From Luteitalea sp. (GTDB lineage: Bacteria; Acidobacteriota; Vicinamibacteria; Vicinamibacterales; Vicinamibacteraceae): DNA of 64,000 nucleotides. Within the stretch, counting starts at the first letter, position 1. The number at the start of each line of letters is the position of its first letter. The stretch spans positions 22,580 through 86,579 of the forward strand of contig WHTZ01000022.1 of NCBI GenBank assembly GCA_009377495.1. The letters are read 5' to 3'. Below the pieces are notes generated by a model. The model was given only the letters and a program-made list of their open reading frames with translations, ran no database searches and was not told the origin of the DNA. Position numbers and translations under genes: made by a program. Of the stretch, positions 45,053 to 54,800 are shown piece by piece.

Positions 45053-46659
45053 TACTCCACATAACCCAGGGCCCGGAGGCGCTTCATGATCTCCATCTCT
45101 GCTTCCGCACTGAGCTCAGGTCCCGCCGGAACACTGTGCGGCACCGTCTCCTCGGCTTGGTCCGCGTAGCGCACTGGATGCGCCAGCAAGGTTCCCTCTC
45201 TGAGTGTTTCGAACGGGAGCTCACCGTCCAGCCCGCTGGGAACCGGGAGCCCCAGCGAGTAGAGGACGAGCGGCGCCACATTGAGGATGGAGAGCGCCGG
45301 CACGCGCACGCCACGGCGGAACCGCGGACCTCGCGCGGCAAAGATCCCGTAGGGGCGGTGCGTCCCCGTCGCGTGTGGTCGTGGCTGGACAACAGCCTCG
45401 GAACCGAGAATCGACACCAGCCCCCCGTCGGTCAGCTCGAGCGTCAGATCCGGTGCGAGCTCGAGATACGGACCGTCGAAGATCTCCTCTCGCTTCCAGA
45501 CGCGAGCGACCACTCGGTCTCCACTCACCGGGTCCTCAACGGCGACGAGCTCGCCGATCAACCGTTCACGGAACGCCTCGTACTCGGCGTCTGTCACACC
45601 GCCCGGGTGATCCTGATCGGCTCGCACGATATGGATGCCGTTTCCGCTCGGCATCGGTGCATACGCTTTCGTTCGCTGCCAATCCAACTCATACACGTGC
45701 TTCGCGAGACGTGCCATTCCAAGCACCTGCGAATCATTGACATGCGACGCGCAACCATCCACCCAGCCCAAATAGCCGCGTTGCTCGAGCCAGGCGTTCA
45801 CAAAGAACGTTCGTATCTGGGACCCGAAGCCGTGATCAGACACAACAACGATGTTGGCTTCGTCTCCTGCGAGGAAGATCAACTCGGCAAGAATGGCGTC
45901 TAGCTCGCGGAAGTAGTCGAGGCACCGATCTCGGATGGCTCGCTCCCAGTCAGACGTCACACCGTGCTCCAAGGCTGGGTCGATAAATCGCCAGCACAGG
46001 TGCTGTAGCTTGTCGACGCCGTCGAAGAGCACAGCCACAAGGTCGGTCGCGTCTTTGCACATCAGGTGAGCGGCGACGCGCGCCCACTGACGTTCTCGGC
46101 GAATGTGTAAGTCAATCCACCCGTCGTACTCCTCTTGCTTGCAGCCCTCCAACGCCTTCTCTTCGTGCGTCATGTCCATCGCGAGCTCGCGCGGGTTGAA
46201 TCCAGACAGGGCCGCCAGGCGATCGTAGAGGCCAGGCGGATGACAACCGAGTCGCAACTGTCGCCAGGGCATCCAGCCGCCCGCCACGACGTACCCGTCG
46301 ATCCGCGGCACGGGAAACGTGAGCGGAAAGTTGAGGACGGTGGATCGCAGCCCCGCGCGATCGGCAAGCGTCCAGAGCGTCTCGCATCCGATGTCCGCTG
46401 ACGTCTGAAACCGGATGTGTTGACTCCGGGGTGAGTCTTTGCGGAAGAAGTCGAACACCCCGTGTCGGCCGGGCGTTCGACCGGTCATGAGCGATGTCCA
46501 GGCGGGCGGCGTGAGCGCTGGCACGATCGACTTGAGCTCTGCGCGGACACCGCTCTCGACGAAATCCCTGAGACGCGGCATCACGCCCGCCTGCATGAGC
46601 GGATCGAGGACCGAGAAGGTCGCGCCGTCGAGTCCAATGACTACTACCCGAGCTCCCAT
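45052..46659 (-). CDS. Alkaline phosphatase superfamily phosphodiesterase/transferase
   Basis: 535-aa type I phosphodiesterase/nucleotide pyrophosphatase-like enzyme (PF01663 type). The first metal-binding Asp is in VVVIGLDGATFSVLD, the Thr nucleophile in LTPPAWTSLMTGRTPGRHG, and later ligands in FDGVDKLQHLCW and IVVVSDHGFGS. No signal or TM helices. It could hydrolyse or transfer phosphodiester groups, such as a headgroup on the cluster's lipid. Overlaps the SDR upstream by 16 bp and the methyltransferase downstream by 1 bp. Confidence 0.85.
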   Translation of the reverse strand: MGARVVVIGLDGATFSVLDPLMQAGVMPRLRDFVESGVRAELKSIVPALTPPAWTSLMTGRTPGRHGVFDFFRKDSPRSQHIRFQTSADIGCETLWTLADRAGLRSTVLNFPLTFPVPRIDGYVVAGGWMPWRQLRLGCHPPGLYDRLAALSGFNPRELAMDMTHEEKALEGCKQEEYDGWIDLHIRRERQWARVAAHLMCKDATDLVAVLFDGVDKLQHLCWRFIDPALEHGVTSDWERAIRDRCLDYFRELDAILAELIFLAGDEANIVVVSDHGFGSQIRTFFVNAWLEQRGYLGWVDGCASHVNDSQVLGMARLAKHVYELDWQRTKAYAPMPSGNGIHIVRADQDHPGGVTDAEYEAFRERLIGELVAVEDPVSGDRVVARVWKREEIFDGPYLELAPDLTLELTDGGLVSILGSEAVVQPRPHATGTHRPYGIFAARGPRFRRGVRVPALSILNVAPLVLYSLGLPVPSGLDGELPFETLREGTLLAHPVRYADQAEETVPHSVPAGPELSAEAEMEIMKRLRALGYVE

Positions 46660-47558
46660 GGGATTCCTTTCGTTCGCGCGGCCATCACTGGTTTCTCAGC
46701 CATGCGGCGCGCGACCACCCGGCCGTAAAGCGTCTCGAACAGCTCGCCCGGCAGATGGCGCTGCAGCGTCAGCAGAAGGCGGGCGCGCCTTCCGACGATG
46801 TAGCGGAGACGAGGCCGTGTGGCCGTGAGCGCGCGGCAGACGGCGCACGCAACATCTGCTGGAGTGATCCGTGATGCGCGCACGAGCGCATCGACTTGTC
46901 GCTCAGCGCGAAGAAACCGTTCGTAATAGGGGCTACGCGCGTCACGCGCCCGCGGCACGACGCCTCGGTTGCGGCCAAACAAGTCCGTTGCGATGAGGCC
47001 AGGCTCGATGATCACGACGCGGATGCCGAATGGCGCGACCTCCATCGCGAGCGACTCGCTCCATCCCTCGATCGCAAACTTACTGGCGACATAGGGCGTG
47101 ACCGCGAGCGAGCCGAGCCGGCCGCACACCGAGCTCATCATGACCACGCGTCCTCGGCCCGCCGCACGCATCAGCGGCAGCACGCGCCGCGTCACGTTCA
47201 TGGCACCAAACAGGTTCACCTCGAACACCCGGCGCATGTCGTCGTCCGTCAGATCTTCGAAATAGCCGGCCGCCGTGATGCCGGCGTTGTTGACCACAGC
47301 GTCCACACCGTGGCCGTCGGAAACCATGTGCCGCACCGCCGCGTCGATCGAATCCGGATCCGTCACGTCCAGGGGCACGCTCCTCAACTCGACGCGCCGC
47401 GCACGCGCCGCGCCCACCACCAGGGGGGTCGCGCCGACGTCCCTGAGCCCCGCCCACACGCGAAAGCCCCGTGCGGCCAGCGCCAATGCGGTCTCCAGCC
47501 CCAACCCTCGAGAGGCTCCGGTCACCAGCACGCTCGGACGTGATACGGACCCCGTCAC
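46644..47558 (-). CDS. Short-chain dehydrogenase/reductase
   Basis: 304-aa SDR closely related to the one at 41.9 kb. TGASRGLG at residues 13-20, NNAG at 90-93, catalytic S143, Y156 and K160 (YVASK), and the shared tail RPRLRYIVGRRARLL. The GTG at 47558 starts 1 bp after the hydrolase stop and is preferred over a longer form overlapping that gene. The two SDRs probably arose by duplication and may act on successive intermediates. Confidence 0.88.
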   Translation of the reverse strand: MTGSVSRPSVLVTGASRGLGLETALALAARGFRVWAGLRDVGATPLVVGAARARRVELRSVPLDVTDPDSIDAAVRHMVSDGHGVDAVVNNAGITAAGYFEDLTDDDMRRVFEVNLFGAMNVTRRVLPLMRAAGRGRVVMMSSVCGRLGSLAVTPYVASKFAIEGWSESLAMEVAPFGIRVVIIEPGLIATDLFGRNRGVVPRARDARSPYYERFLRAERQVDALVRASRITPADVACAVCRALTATRPRLRYIVGRRARLLLTLQRHLPGELFETLYGRVVARRMAEKPVMAARTKGIPWELG

Positions 47559-47559
47559 G

Positions 47560-48456
47560 TCAGTCCCCCACGCCTGCGGCCTCGAACGCGTCGGACGAGT
47601 CGTCTGCCGACCCAAGCAAAAACGGCTTGCGCCCGTCGGTCATCACGTGGTGGAAGAACGCCCGCATGTGCGTCGCGAGGTATCCCGGCTGCTCCAGCGG
47701 TCCGAAATGTTCGCCTCCGGGCATGAGCCTCGACGTACAGTTCGGCAACGTCTCGCGCAGGAAGGCGTACGTGCCAAGAAATTGCGACCGCTCACCAGAT
47801 ACCAATAACGTTGGCGTCGTAATGCCCCGGATGCTATCCAGGGTGAGGCTCTCGACCTTTTCGTAGTCCTCGACGAGCGTCGTGTTACGTAACAGGTTGA
47901 GCAACGGCTCTCTGCGTCGCGGCAGCCCGCGCGCGGGCCCGTAGAACTTCGGCGTCTCGACGCTCAGATTGAGGAGATAGCTCAGATCCGTTTGCTTGTC
48001 TGGCGGGACCCGAAGCCCCACTTCCTCGAGCTTCGCCACCCAGTATTTCCAACCCACCCAGTCTGTCGACTTGCGCTGGTCGACGAGCGCCGGCAACGTC
48101 GGGTCGATGAGCACGAGCCCTCGGATGCGCTCGGGACAGAGGAGTGCAAGGTTCAGCCCGATGTCCGCACCGAAGCTATGACCAACCAGATAGGGCCGTT
48201 CGATGCCCAGCGCATCGAGCAGTCCCTCGAGCTCACGCGCCATCTCGTCCGTGCTGTAGCCGCTACGGGTCACATCGCTGTATCCGTGGCCTCTCAGATC
48301 GTAGGCCGTGATGCGGAACTCGCGTCTGAGCTCCGGCACGATGTGCAAGTGCCACACGGCCAGATTGCCGAGCAGCCCGTGCAGCATGACGACATCCGGG
48401 CCGGCGCCAACGGTGATGTAGTGCAGGTCGATCTGATTGACACGCGTTTTTGGCAT
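47560..48456 (-). CDS. Alpha/beta hydrolase
   Basis: 298-aa serine hydrolase: oxyanion segment VVMLHGLLGNLAVW, nucleophile S94 in LVGHSFGADIG, acid in the LLVSGERSQF region, and His in PGGEHFGP. Such enzymes within PKS/fatty-acid loci often release or edit acyl chains. ATG 48456 is used, giving a 19-bp gap from the ACP gene; an upstream in-frame ATG would overlap it. Confidence 0.85.
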   Translation of the reverse strand: MPKTRVNQIDLHYITVGAGPDVVMLHGLLGNLAVWHLHIVPELRREFRITAYDLRGHGYSDVTRSGYSTDEMARELEGLLDALGIERPYLVGHSFGADIGLNLALLCPERIRGLVLIDPTLPALVDQRKSTDWVGWKYWVAKLEEVGLRVPPDKQTDLSYLLNLSVETPKFYGPARGLPRRREPLLNLLRNTTLVEDYEKVESLTLDSIRGITTPTLLVSGERSQFLGTYAFLRETLPNCTSRLMPGGEHFGPLEQPGYLATHMRAFFHHVMTDGRKPFLLGSADDSSDAFEAAGVGD

Positions 48457-48475
48457 GGCTTCGCTAGACGGCGCC

Positions 48476-48784
48476 CTACGGCGTTGCGCTGACACCGACG
48501 TGTTCCTTCACGAACTCCGCGAGCTCGCCGACGGATAAGTCTCTGACCTGGCGCTGCCCGATGTTCGCGAACAGCTCGGCAAACGGCATCTCACGCTCGT
48601 AGCGCTCCTGGAGAGCCGTCCCCAAGACCACGATATCCAACGACTGGAATCCCAACTGTGAAAACAGCAGCGTGTCCGGTGTGATCGCCTCGCCGAGGTC
48701 CCAGTCGGATGCCAGCTCTCGGAGCATCTGTTGAAGATGTTCCAGGATGGCGTCACGCGTTGGTGTCATGGTCTGGTCCTTCAT
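48476..48784 (-). CDS. Free-standing acyl carrier protein
   Basis: 102-aa ACP with phosphopantetheine attachment Ser48 in LGFQSLD and the typical four-helix pattern (ILEHLQQMLRELASD; LALQERYEREMPFAEL-like helix II; VGELAEFVKEHVG). Located between the two megasynthase genes and the tailoring genes, it could carry an acyl starter, extender or finished chain. The FQSLD variant differs from the DSI motif of the synthase's own ACP domain. Confidence 0.88.
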   Translation of the reverse strand: MKDQTMTPTRDAILEHLQQMLRELASDWDLGEAITPDTLLFSQLGFQSLDIVVLGTALQERYEREMPFAELFANIGQRQVRDLSVGELAEFVKEHVGVSATP

Positions 48785-48793
48785 TCAGCGCCT

Positions 48794-48871
48794 GGCGCCC
48801 CAAAAGCCACCCCACGCGGGCTGCCCGCGTGGGGACCCCGGCAAGGGGCGCCCTACAAGGGGGCGCCCTAT
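48794..48871. repeat. REP-like element, family B, copy 1
   Basis: About 78 bp containing CCCCACGCGGGC-TGCC-GCGTGGGG-like stems and CAAGGGGCGCCCTAC. It is present in inverted orientation at 58947-59025 inside a PKS gene. Its edge provides the TAG stop of the lipase/propeller gene. Confidence 0.65.
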
Positions 48872-51717
48872 CTGGCTTTCGATGGTGCTCCCACGAAGTT
48901 CGACGGCTCCGAGAGTACCCCGTACGCATCCTCGGCTCGAACGACGTACAACGATTGCAACCACGATGGTGCGACCTCGGAGAACGTGGTGTCGGTCGTA
49001 ATGGCCGCGAGCTCGTACGGCAACGGATACGCATTCGGCAACGGGTCACCCTCAGCGCTCGCTGGGCTCAAGCTCATCTCCACGCCAAGCTGTTTGACGG
49101 CATCAATCGCCACACATACGGACTCTTGCTCGTGCTCGGCACAGAAGGCATCGAGCTCGCCGGCGAGGATACCTGGCACGGTCGTCTTGATCTGCTTCCC
49201 GTCCGGAGTCGGCATCGTGAGCGTCGTTCTCGCCAACAACTGATCGATCGGGAGGACTGGCGCACGATACACGCGGTACTGCACAGCGTCTGGCGACGGG
49301 GTCCACGACAACCGGACGACGCCGGGCTGGTTGTCGGCTTCGACGTCGGCCGGCGGTGACGGGGAGGCAGGCGAAGCTTCCGCCGCAGTCTTGAAGATCT
49401 GAAACCCGTTTCGCTGACGCGCCGTCCCGATGAACAGACCAATCGGCGTTGCTTCGAGGCTGCGAACCCCGGAGTTATTGGGATCGCCCATACCGCTCTG
49501 TGTCACCGCCGTCCAGTGGACGCCATCCGATGTGCGAAACAGGTCGAACCCGTATTGGTGACTAAACAGCTTGTCGATCGGGTCCAACAGACCCAGCGAC
49601 GGAAACAGATACTGAAGCCCGATGCTCCAGTCCCACGTGCCCAGATACAGGTGGTCGCCGTCGCTCGCCATGCGCCAGAAGTGCCCGTTGAACCAACTGC
49701 CAAAGCCGTTACCAAACCCGCTGATCGGCGCCTTGAAGCCGTCCGGCGTGTTGCGTGGCTCGCCGACGACCAGGTCCCAGGAATCATCCGGCCGGATGCG
49801 GATCAGCTCGGTAGGCCGGTTCGTCCCGAGATAGAGGTCGCCCTTGAACTCGGCGAAGCTGAGGCCATTGGGAGAACGGAATGTCCGATCGGGCTGGTAG
49901 CCACCATTGATCACAACGGGAACGAACTTGTAGGGCGGCCTTCCCCGAGCATCTGTCTTGTACACGCCGTAGCCCTCTGGGCCATCGTCCTCGTCAGCCG
50001 TACTGACCGTTGCCAAGGTACCCATGGCATCGCCCATGCCGGTCGTGCAGTAGAGAAAGCCGTTGTAGGCAATCAAGTTCCAGACCGGAAACTCTTCGCG
50101 AGGCGGGCTCACCTGCCGCCACGCGTTGTTACCAGCTGCTGGATTGGCGGACGCCAGGATGACACCCACGCCGACGTAATCGCCAATCGTGGCGAACAAC
50201 TGTCCGTTGTAGCTGACGAGCGATCGGAACGAACGAAACTTGGTCTGAGGGTCAACCAGCACATTGCCGATCTCACCCAGGAACGTGCCGGGATCCTGCG
50301 GGACCGGCGCCCAGGTCACGCCATCGACGCTGCGCAACAGGCGCGGCGGTGGATACGCGTCGGGCTTGAACGGCATCGGCTCGAAGACGCTCCCAGACGT
50401 CACGCCGCCGGCGTAGAGCGCCTCGGTCCCGTCGGGCTCGACGAACACCTCCATCCCACGAAAACCGACATCGCGGGCGGTCCCGGTCGCGATGTTGCCC
50501 TCCTCGTCGAAGAGCGGGATCGTGTCACGCGACTTGAAGACACGGATCCACTCATCACGCTCTGGTGTGTATTGCCAAATCTCTGCGCCCAGCGACTTGA
50601 CGAGCTTTGGGAAGTCGGGACACTGCCCGGTGTTGACAGCCGAGGGATACACGTTGGTGCCAACTCGGACGTCAGCCGTCAGTAGGCTCATACAGAGCGC
50701 CTCGCTCGCGGTCCCCACGTAGAGCTTGCCCTTGAACCACTTGGCTGACCAGGCCCACGTGCTGTTATCGACTCCCCCGAACTCGCTCACGCCGTTGGTG
50801 GCGACCCGATCGAAGATCTGCAGTGTGGTCTCGAGCCCCTGGATGCGCGCCCGAATCTTCGTGAAGACCGCGCTGCCCGTATCGGTGTCGAAGTGATGAG
50901 TCGGCATCACGCCCAAATCCGTGGCGAACTCCGGCGAGAGCTGCGACCGTGCCACCGTGACGAAACCGTCGTTGGCCGCGGCGAGCTCTGCACCGGGAAC
51001 GAGGTCGCGCAAGAGGGATCCGGTCACCAAGGTGACGACGTTAGTGACGAACCTATTGCCGGTCGTCGTGTAGAAGGGGACGCCCAGCGAACGCAACACC
51101 GGGTCGGCCAACTCGCGGAAACCCGCCATGTTTGCCGTGCGGAGGGAGTTGACGGCAGGCGTGAGCAGATTGAACTCTGCCGCGAGCTGTGGATGCTCGA
51201 AGGCCCAGTCGGCCAACTCCGTTCCTTGATTGGGTGACGAGATCGTGAACACTGCCCGGACCACCGCCGCCGTGGCCGGATCGAGCATCGCCGCCTGAAT
51301 GTCGACACCACCTTTGGAGTGGCCGATGAGATACGCCTTTTCGACCTGGTAGTGATGCAGAATGCGCGGGAGCCGCTGTTGCAGCACCACCGCATTGACC
51401 TCGAGACTTTCGTGGTTGGGTGTGTTGTCTGCGCTCAGGCCGATGAATGCGGTTCGATAGCCTGCCAGGTAGGCCAACCGGTACATGTTGTTGTCGCCCC
51501 ACCAGTACTGCGCATTCCCGCCGAATCCGTGCACGAAGACCAGCACGGGCGCCGTGGTGGCCGTCGGCAACTCGGCCCCGTAAAAGATGTTGGGATAGAC
51601 GCCGTCGCGGACAGGCTCTGGAACCTCCGCGCTCTGGCCTTGAGCGGCCGCAAACCCCCGCCCGATGACAAGCATGAACACCAGCCCTATGATTGGCGCG
51701 ACGCGTGGGCATTGCAT
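48868..51717 (-). CDS. Exported lipase/esterase with propeller-like and FnIII-like domains
   Basis: 949 aa with signal peptide (PIIGLVFMLVIGRGFAAAQ). The N-terminal domain (about 40-330) is a PGAP1/lipase-like alpha/beta hydrolase: VLVFVHGFGGNAQYWW, nucleophile S134 in IGHSKGGVD, and SSPNQGTELA. The middle (about 350-830) has repeated propeller-type strands (AKWFKGKLYVGT, YNGFLYCTT, FKGDLYLGTNRP, DHLYLGTWDW). A fibronectin-III-like segment follows (VVRLSWTPSPDAVQYRVYRA). This three-part architecture is unusual. ATG 51717 has GAGGTGG upstream. Probably acts on a lipid or ester outside the cytoplasm, possibly the cluster product. Confidence 0.75.
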   Translation of the reverse strand: MQCPRVAPIIGLVFMLVIGRGFAAAQGQSAEVPEPVRDGVYPNIFYGAELPTATTAPVLVFVHGFGGNAQYWWGDNNMYRLAYLAGYRTAFIGLSADNTPNHESLEVNAVVLQQRLPRILHHYQVEKAYLIGHSKGGVDIQAAMLDPATAAVVRAVFTISSPNQGTELADWAFEHPQLAAEFNLLTPAVNSLRTANMAGFRELADPVLRSLGVPFYTTTGNRFVTNVVTLVTGSLLRDLVPGAELAAANDGFVTVARSQLSPEFATDLGVMPTHHFDTDTGSAVFTKIRARIQGLETTLQIFDRVATNGVSEFGGVDNSTWAWSAKWFKGKLYVGTASEALCMSLLTADVRVGTNVYPSAVNTGQCPDFPKLVKSLGAEIWQYTPERDEWIRVFKSRDTIPLFDEEGNIATGTARDVGFRGMEVFVEPDGTEALYAGGVTSGSVFEPMPFKPDAYPPPRLLRSVDGVTWAPVPQDPGTFLGEIGNVLVDPQTKFRSFRSLVSYNGQLFATIGDYVGVGVILASANPAAGNNAWRQVSPPREEFPVWNLIAYNGFLYCTTGMGDAMGTLATVSTADEDDGPEGYGVYKTDARGRPPYKFVPVVINGGYQPDRTFRSPNGLSFAEFKGDLYLGTNRPTELIRIRPDDSWDLVVGEPRNTPDGFKAPISGFGNGFGSWFNGHFWRMASDGDHLYLGTWDWSIGLQYLFPSLGLLDPIDKLFSHQYGFDLFRTSDGVHWTAVTQSGMGDPNNSGVRSLEATPIGLFIGTARQRNGFQIFKTAAEASPASPSPPADVEADNQPGVVRLSWTPSPDAVQYRVYRAPVLPIDQLLARTTLTMPTPDGKQIKTTVPGILAGELDAFCAEHEQESVCVAIDAVKQLGVEMSLSPASAEGDPLPNAYPLPYELAAITTDTTFSEVAPSWLQSLYVVRAEDAYGVLSEPSNFVGAPSKAR

Positions 51718-51797
51718 CTTCCACCTCACATTGCTGTTTTCAGGTCCTAACGGTTCTAGCGGACCGCGGCCAGGGCCGCGCTCCCCGACGCTCACTT

Positions 51798-51841
51798 GAG
51801 AACCCTGAAACTTGACACGATGAGTCAAGTTTCGGGTTCTC
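51798..51841. repeat. Long hairpin between PKS and lipase genes
   Basis: GAGAACCCTGAAACTTGAC pairs with GTCAAGTTTC-GGGTTCTC (one-base bulge) around a 7-bp loop. It sits 30 bp after the PKS stop and may act as an attenuator, processing site or a mobile palindrome. A short direct repeat GGTTCTAGCGG flanks it (near 51753 and 51845). Confidence 0.65.
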
Positions 51842-51870
51842 AGGGTTCTAGCGGCTACCACCGCCGCCCA

Positions 51871-54800
51871 TCAAGAGGCCGCCGTTTCGAGTGCTTCGTG
51901 CTGCTCGCCCACCCGCTCGATATCGAGGCCGGCGAGCTGATCGAGATCGAGTGCCGCAACCGCAACGGCAGCCCCTCGCACGTGCGAAATGGAGACAACC
52001 GGGGCGCACCCGAAGCTGGCCTGCCACGAACCGCGCACCGACGGACGACCCGAGTCGTCTGACAGCACTTGCACCTCGGCTGGACAGAGCTCGACGCCGT
52101 GGCGTTCGGCGACGAGCCGCCGCACCGCGTCTTTGGCGACCGTTCGCCCAAGCAGCCATGCGCACTTCCCCGCGGGCGGCTCTCGCAGTTGGCGCCAGAT
52201 CTCACGCTCACGTCGACTCAGCACCACGTGCGCTAGCACGCTCATCCAAATGGCTCCGTGACCAAGTAGCAACGTCTCGGGGAGATCGTCGAGGCGCGCG
52301 TACGCGATTCCGCGGGACGCAGCCGTGCCATCGACGGGCGTCCGCCAAGAACGACTCAGATAGGTGTGTCGAGGTGCTTTCTGCAGCGCGACGAGACCGC
52401 GCGGTAGCCTAAATCGGCGATCCTCCCATCCTTCGACTTCGCAGTACACGAAACCGTGCGTGTCGACGAGCGCAAAGTCGCAGCGCGTCTGCTCGTTCCC
52501 GAGCGCACCAGCGCGCACCCGACACGTCATCCGGTGCCAGAGGGAAGGAACAGGGCCGTACAACCGGAGCGTACCTACTCGATAAGGAAAAACATCCACA
52601 CCAGGCTCGAGGCGCTCCTTGGCCCAGAACGCGAGCAATTGGCCCGCGCCGTCGAGAAGCACGGGATCCATGTGGAAGCAAGGTTCGGACGTGGATGCAA
52701 ACAGCGCATGACGCGGCAGGATCTGTAACGTCGCGCCCGCACCGTCGCTGCCCGTCCGATCCACGGACTGCACAGAGCGGAAGGCGGAACCGTGAAACAT
52801 GCCGTCGCGATACAGCCGATCCGGTGTCCAGTGCGACGCCCGCCCATCCTCTAACGTGAAGGGCCCGGCCAGCTTCGGCGCCGGGTAGGCATCAGAGAAC
52901 AACACCGTGGCCTCAACGAACACGGCGCTGAGCACTTGTCCGTCACTCGCCCCTCGCCCCCCACTCGCCCCTTCGATCGTGGCGTGCACCTCGCCGGGGT
53001 GTCCCGGTCTCACCTCGGCGGTCACGCGCAGCGTGATCTCCGCATCCTCGAGCGTGATCCAGCGATACGCGCGAACATCTCGCATGCCGACGACGAGACG
53101 GTCACGCTGCAGAAGTGAGGCAGCTTCCGCCAGAATCTCCATGCTGATGGTCAAGGGCACCACGGGCAACGCCATGAGATCAGGCTCGTCAGCCGACACG
53201 TCCCGACCCAGCGTGTGGTCTCGAATCCAGCGGTCTTCATTTGGATCGATTCGGCGTGTGACGACGACACGCTGGCCAGGCACGAGCGCCTCTACGCGCT
53301 CGACGAATGGCTTGTCGGCGGGGCTGCCTTCGATTCCACTCAGGCCAGGAAAGCCCCGCCCTACATGGCCCCGATTCTCGGCGGGGCTATGCGACTGCTG
53401 AGGCGAGGGGCCTAAAGGCCCCTCGCTACGTACCGTAGAGTCGTGTGCGGATCGCCGTTCGAGATACCGACGCATGACGTCCGCCTGCACGCGGAGGAAC
53501 TGTTCCATGGTCTCGAGGTGCTGCGACATCGTGCGAGACGTGCGCTCCGGTTGGACGGGGGAGGTCGTACCCGCTTTCGTGGCGCTCGCGCTATCTGGAA
53601 GCGCGAAGGTCGGGGGAAGCCGGAGTGGCTGCAGTCCCGTTCTGAGGCGCAGCCGACGGGACGGCTTGGCGGCATTGGTCGATTCGGCGCCAACCGTCAG
53701 ACTGACCGTCTTCGGATCGCGCCGCTCGTACAGCGGCGCGAGATCCATTGGCACGCCGTGCGCCGCAAGCTGCCCAAGCAGGTGATTGAGCTGGGTGATG
53801 CCCGAACGGTGCGCGGTGTTCGAGGGAATGGCGATGGACGTCCGGCCGCGTAACGTGTCCTCGATGAATCCGGTCAGGTTGGCCTTGGGCCCAACCTCCA
53901 CGAAGATGCGTGCCCCGCGGGCGTACATGGCTTCAACGGTGTCTCGGAAGCGAACGGAACGCGCCCACTGCGAGGCGACCAATGTTCGAACGACGTCGGG
54001 ATTCGGCGGGTACGGCTGCGCGGTCACGCAGGAGTACACCTCGATATCGGAGGAGCCAATCCGTACGCGATCGAAGTACGCGCGCAGCGGCTCGCAAAAG
54101 CTCTCGAACCACGGCGTGTGATAGGCACGCGCGAATGGGAGCGGCTGGCAAATGGCGCGGAGCGCCTGCAGCTCCTGCATGGCCGCGCGCATGCTCTCTC
54201 GAGTACCGCAGAGGACGACCTGGTGAGGACAGTTGTCCAAGGCGATGTGCAGGGCGCCGTCGCTCTGCGCCGACAACGACTCGAGCACCGCGCGGTCAAC
54301 GCCGCCCACGGCGACCAACAGGCCGTCGGGAATGTCGCCCGCCGCTTTCAGCCGCTCGAACGATGCATTCACACCGCGCACGTGGTCGATGAGCTCGTCG
54401 TCGCTGTCGACGCGAACGATCCCCGAGGCCAGCAACGCGGAGTGCTCGCCGGTGCTGTGGCCCGCCATGAACTGGGGCCTGATCTGCAACTGCCGCAGCA
54501 ACGCGGCCATCGCCTGGTTCGCGGCAAACACCGCCTCGGCGCCGGTGTCCATCTCCCACAACCGATCAACAGGAAAACGGGGACAGTCCTCGTTTTCCGC
54601 TGAGCTCTTCCGAAAACGAGGGCTGTCCCCGTTTTCCGCTGGCGGAGGAAAGATCACCTCGCTCGGCAGATACCCGCGCGGATGACCGATGAACGCACGG
54701 TCCATGAAGTCGAACGTCGAGCGGACCACCGGAAAATGCAGACAGAGATCCGCCAGCATGTTCGGGTACTGCGATCCCTCACCGGGGAAGATGAACGCCA

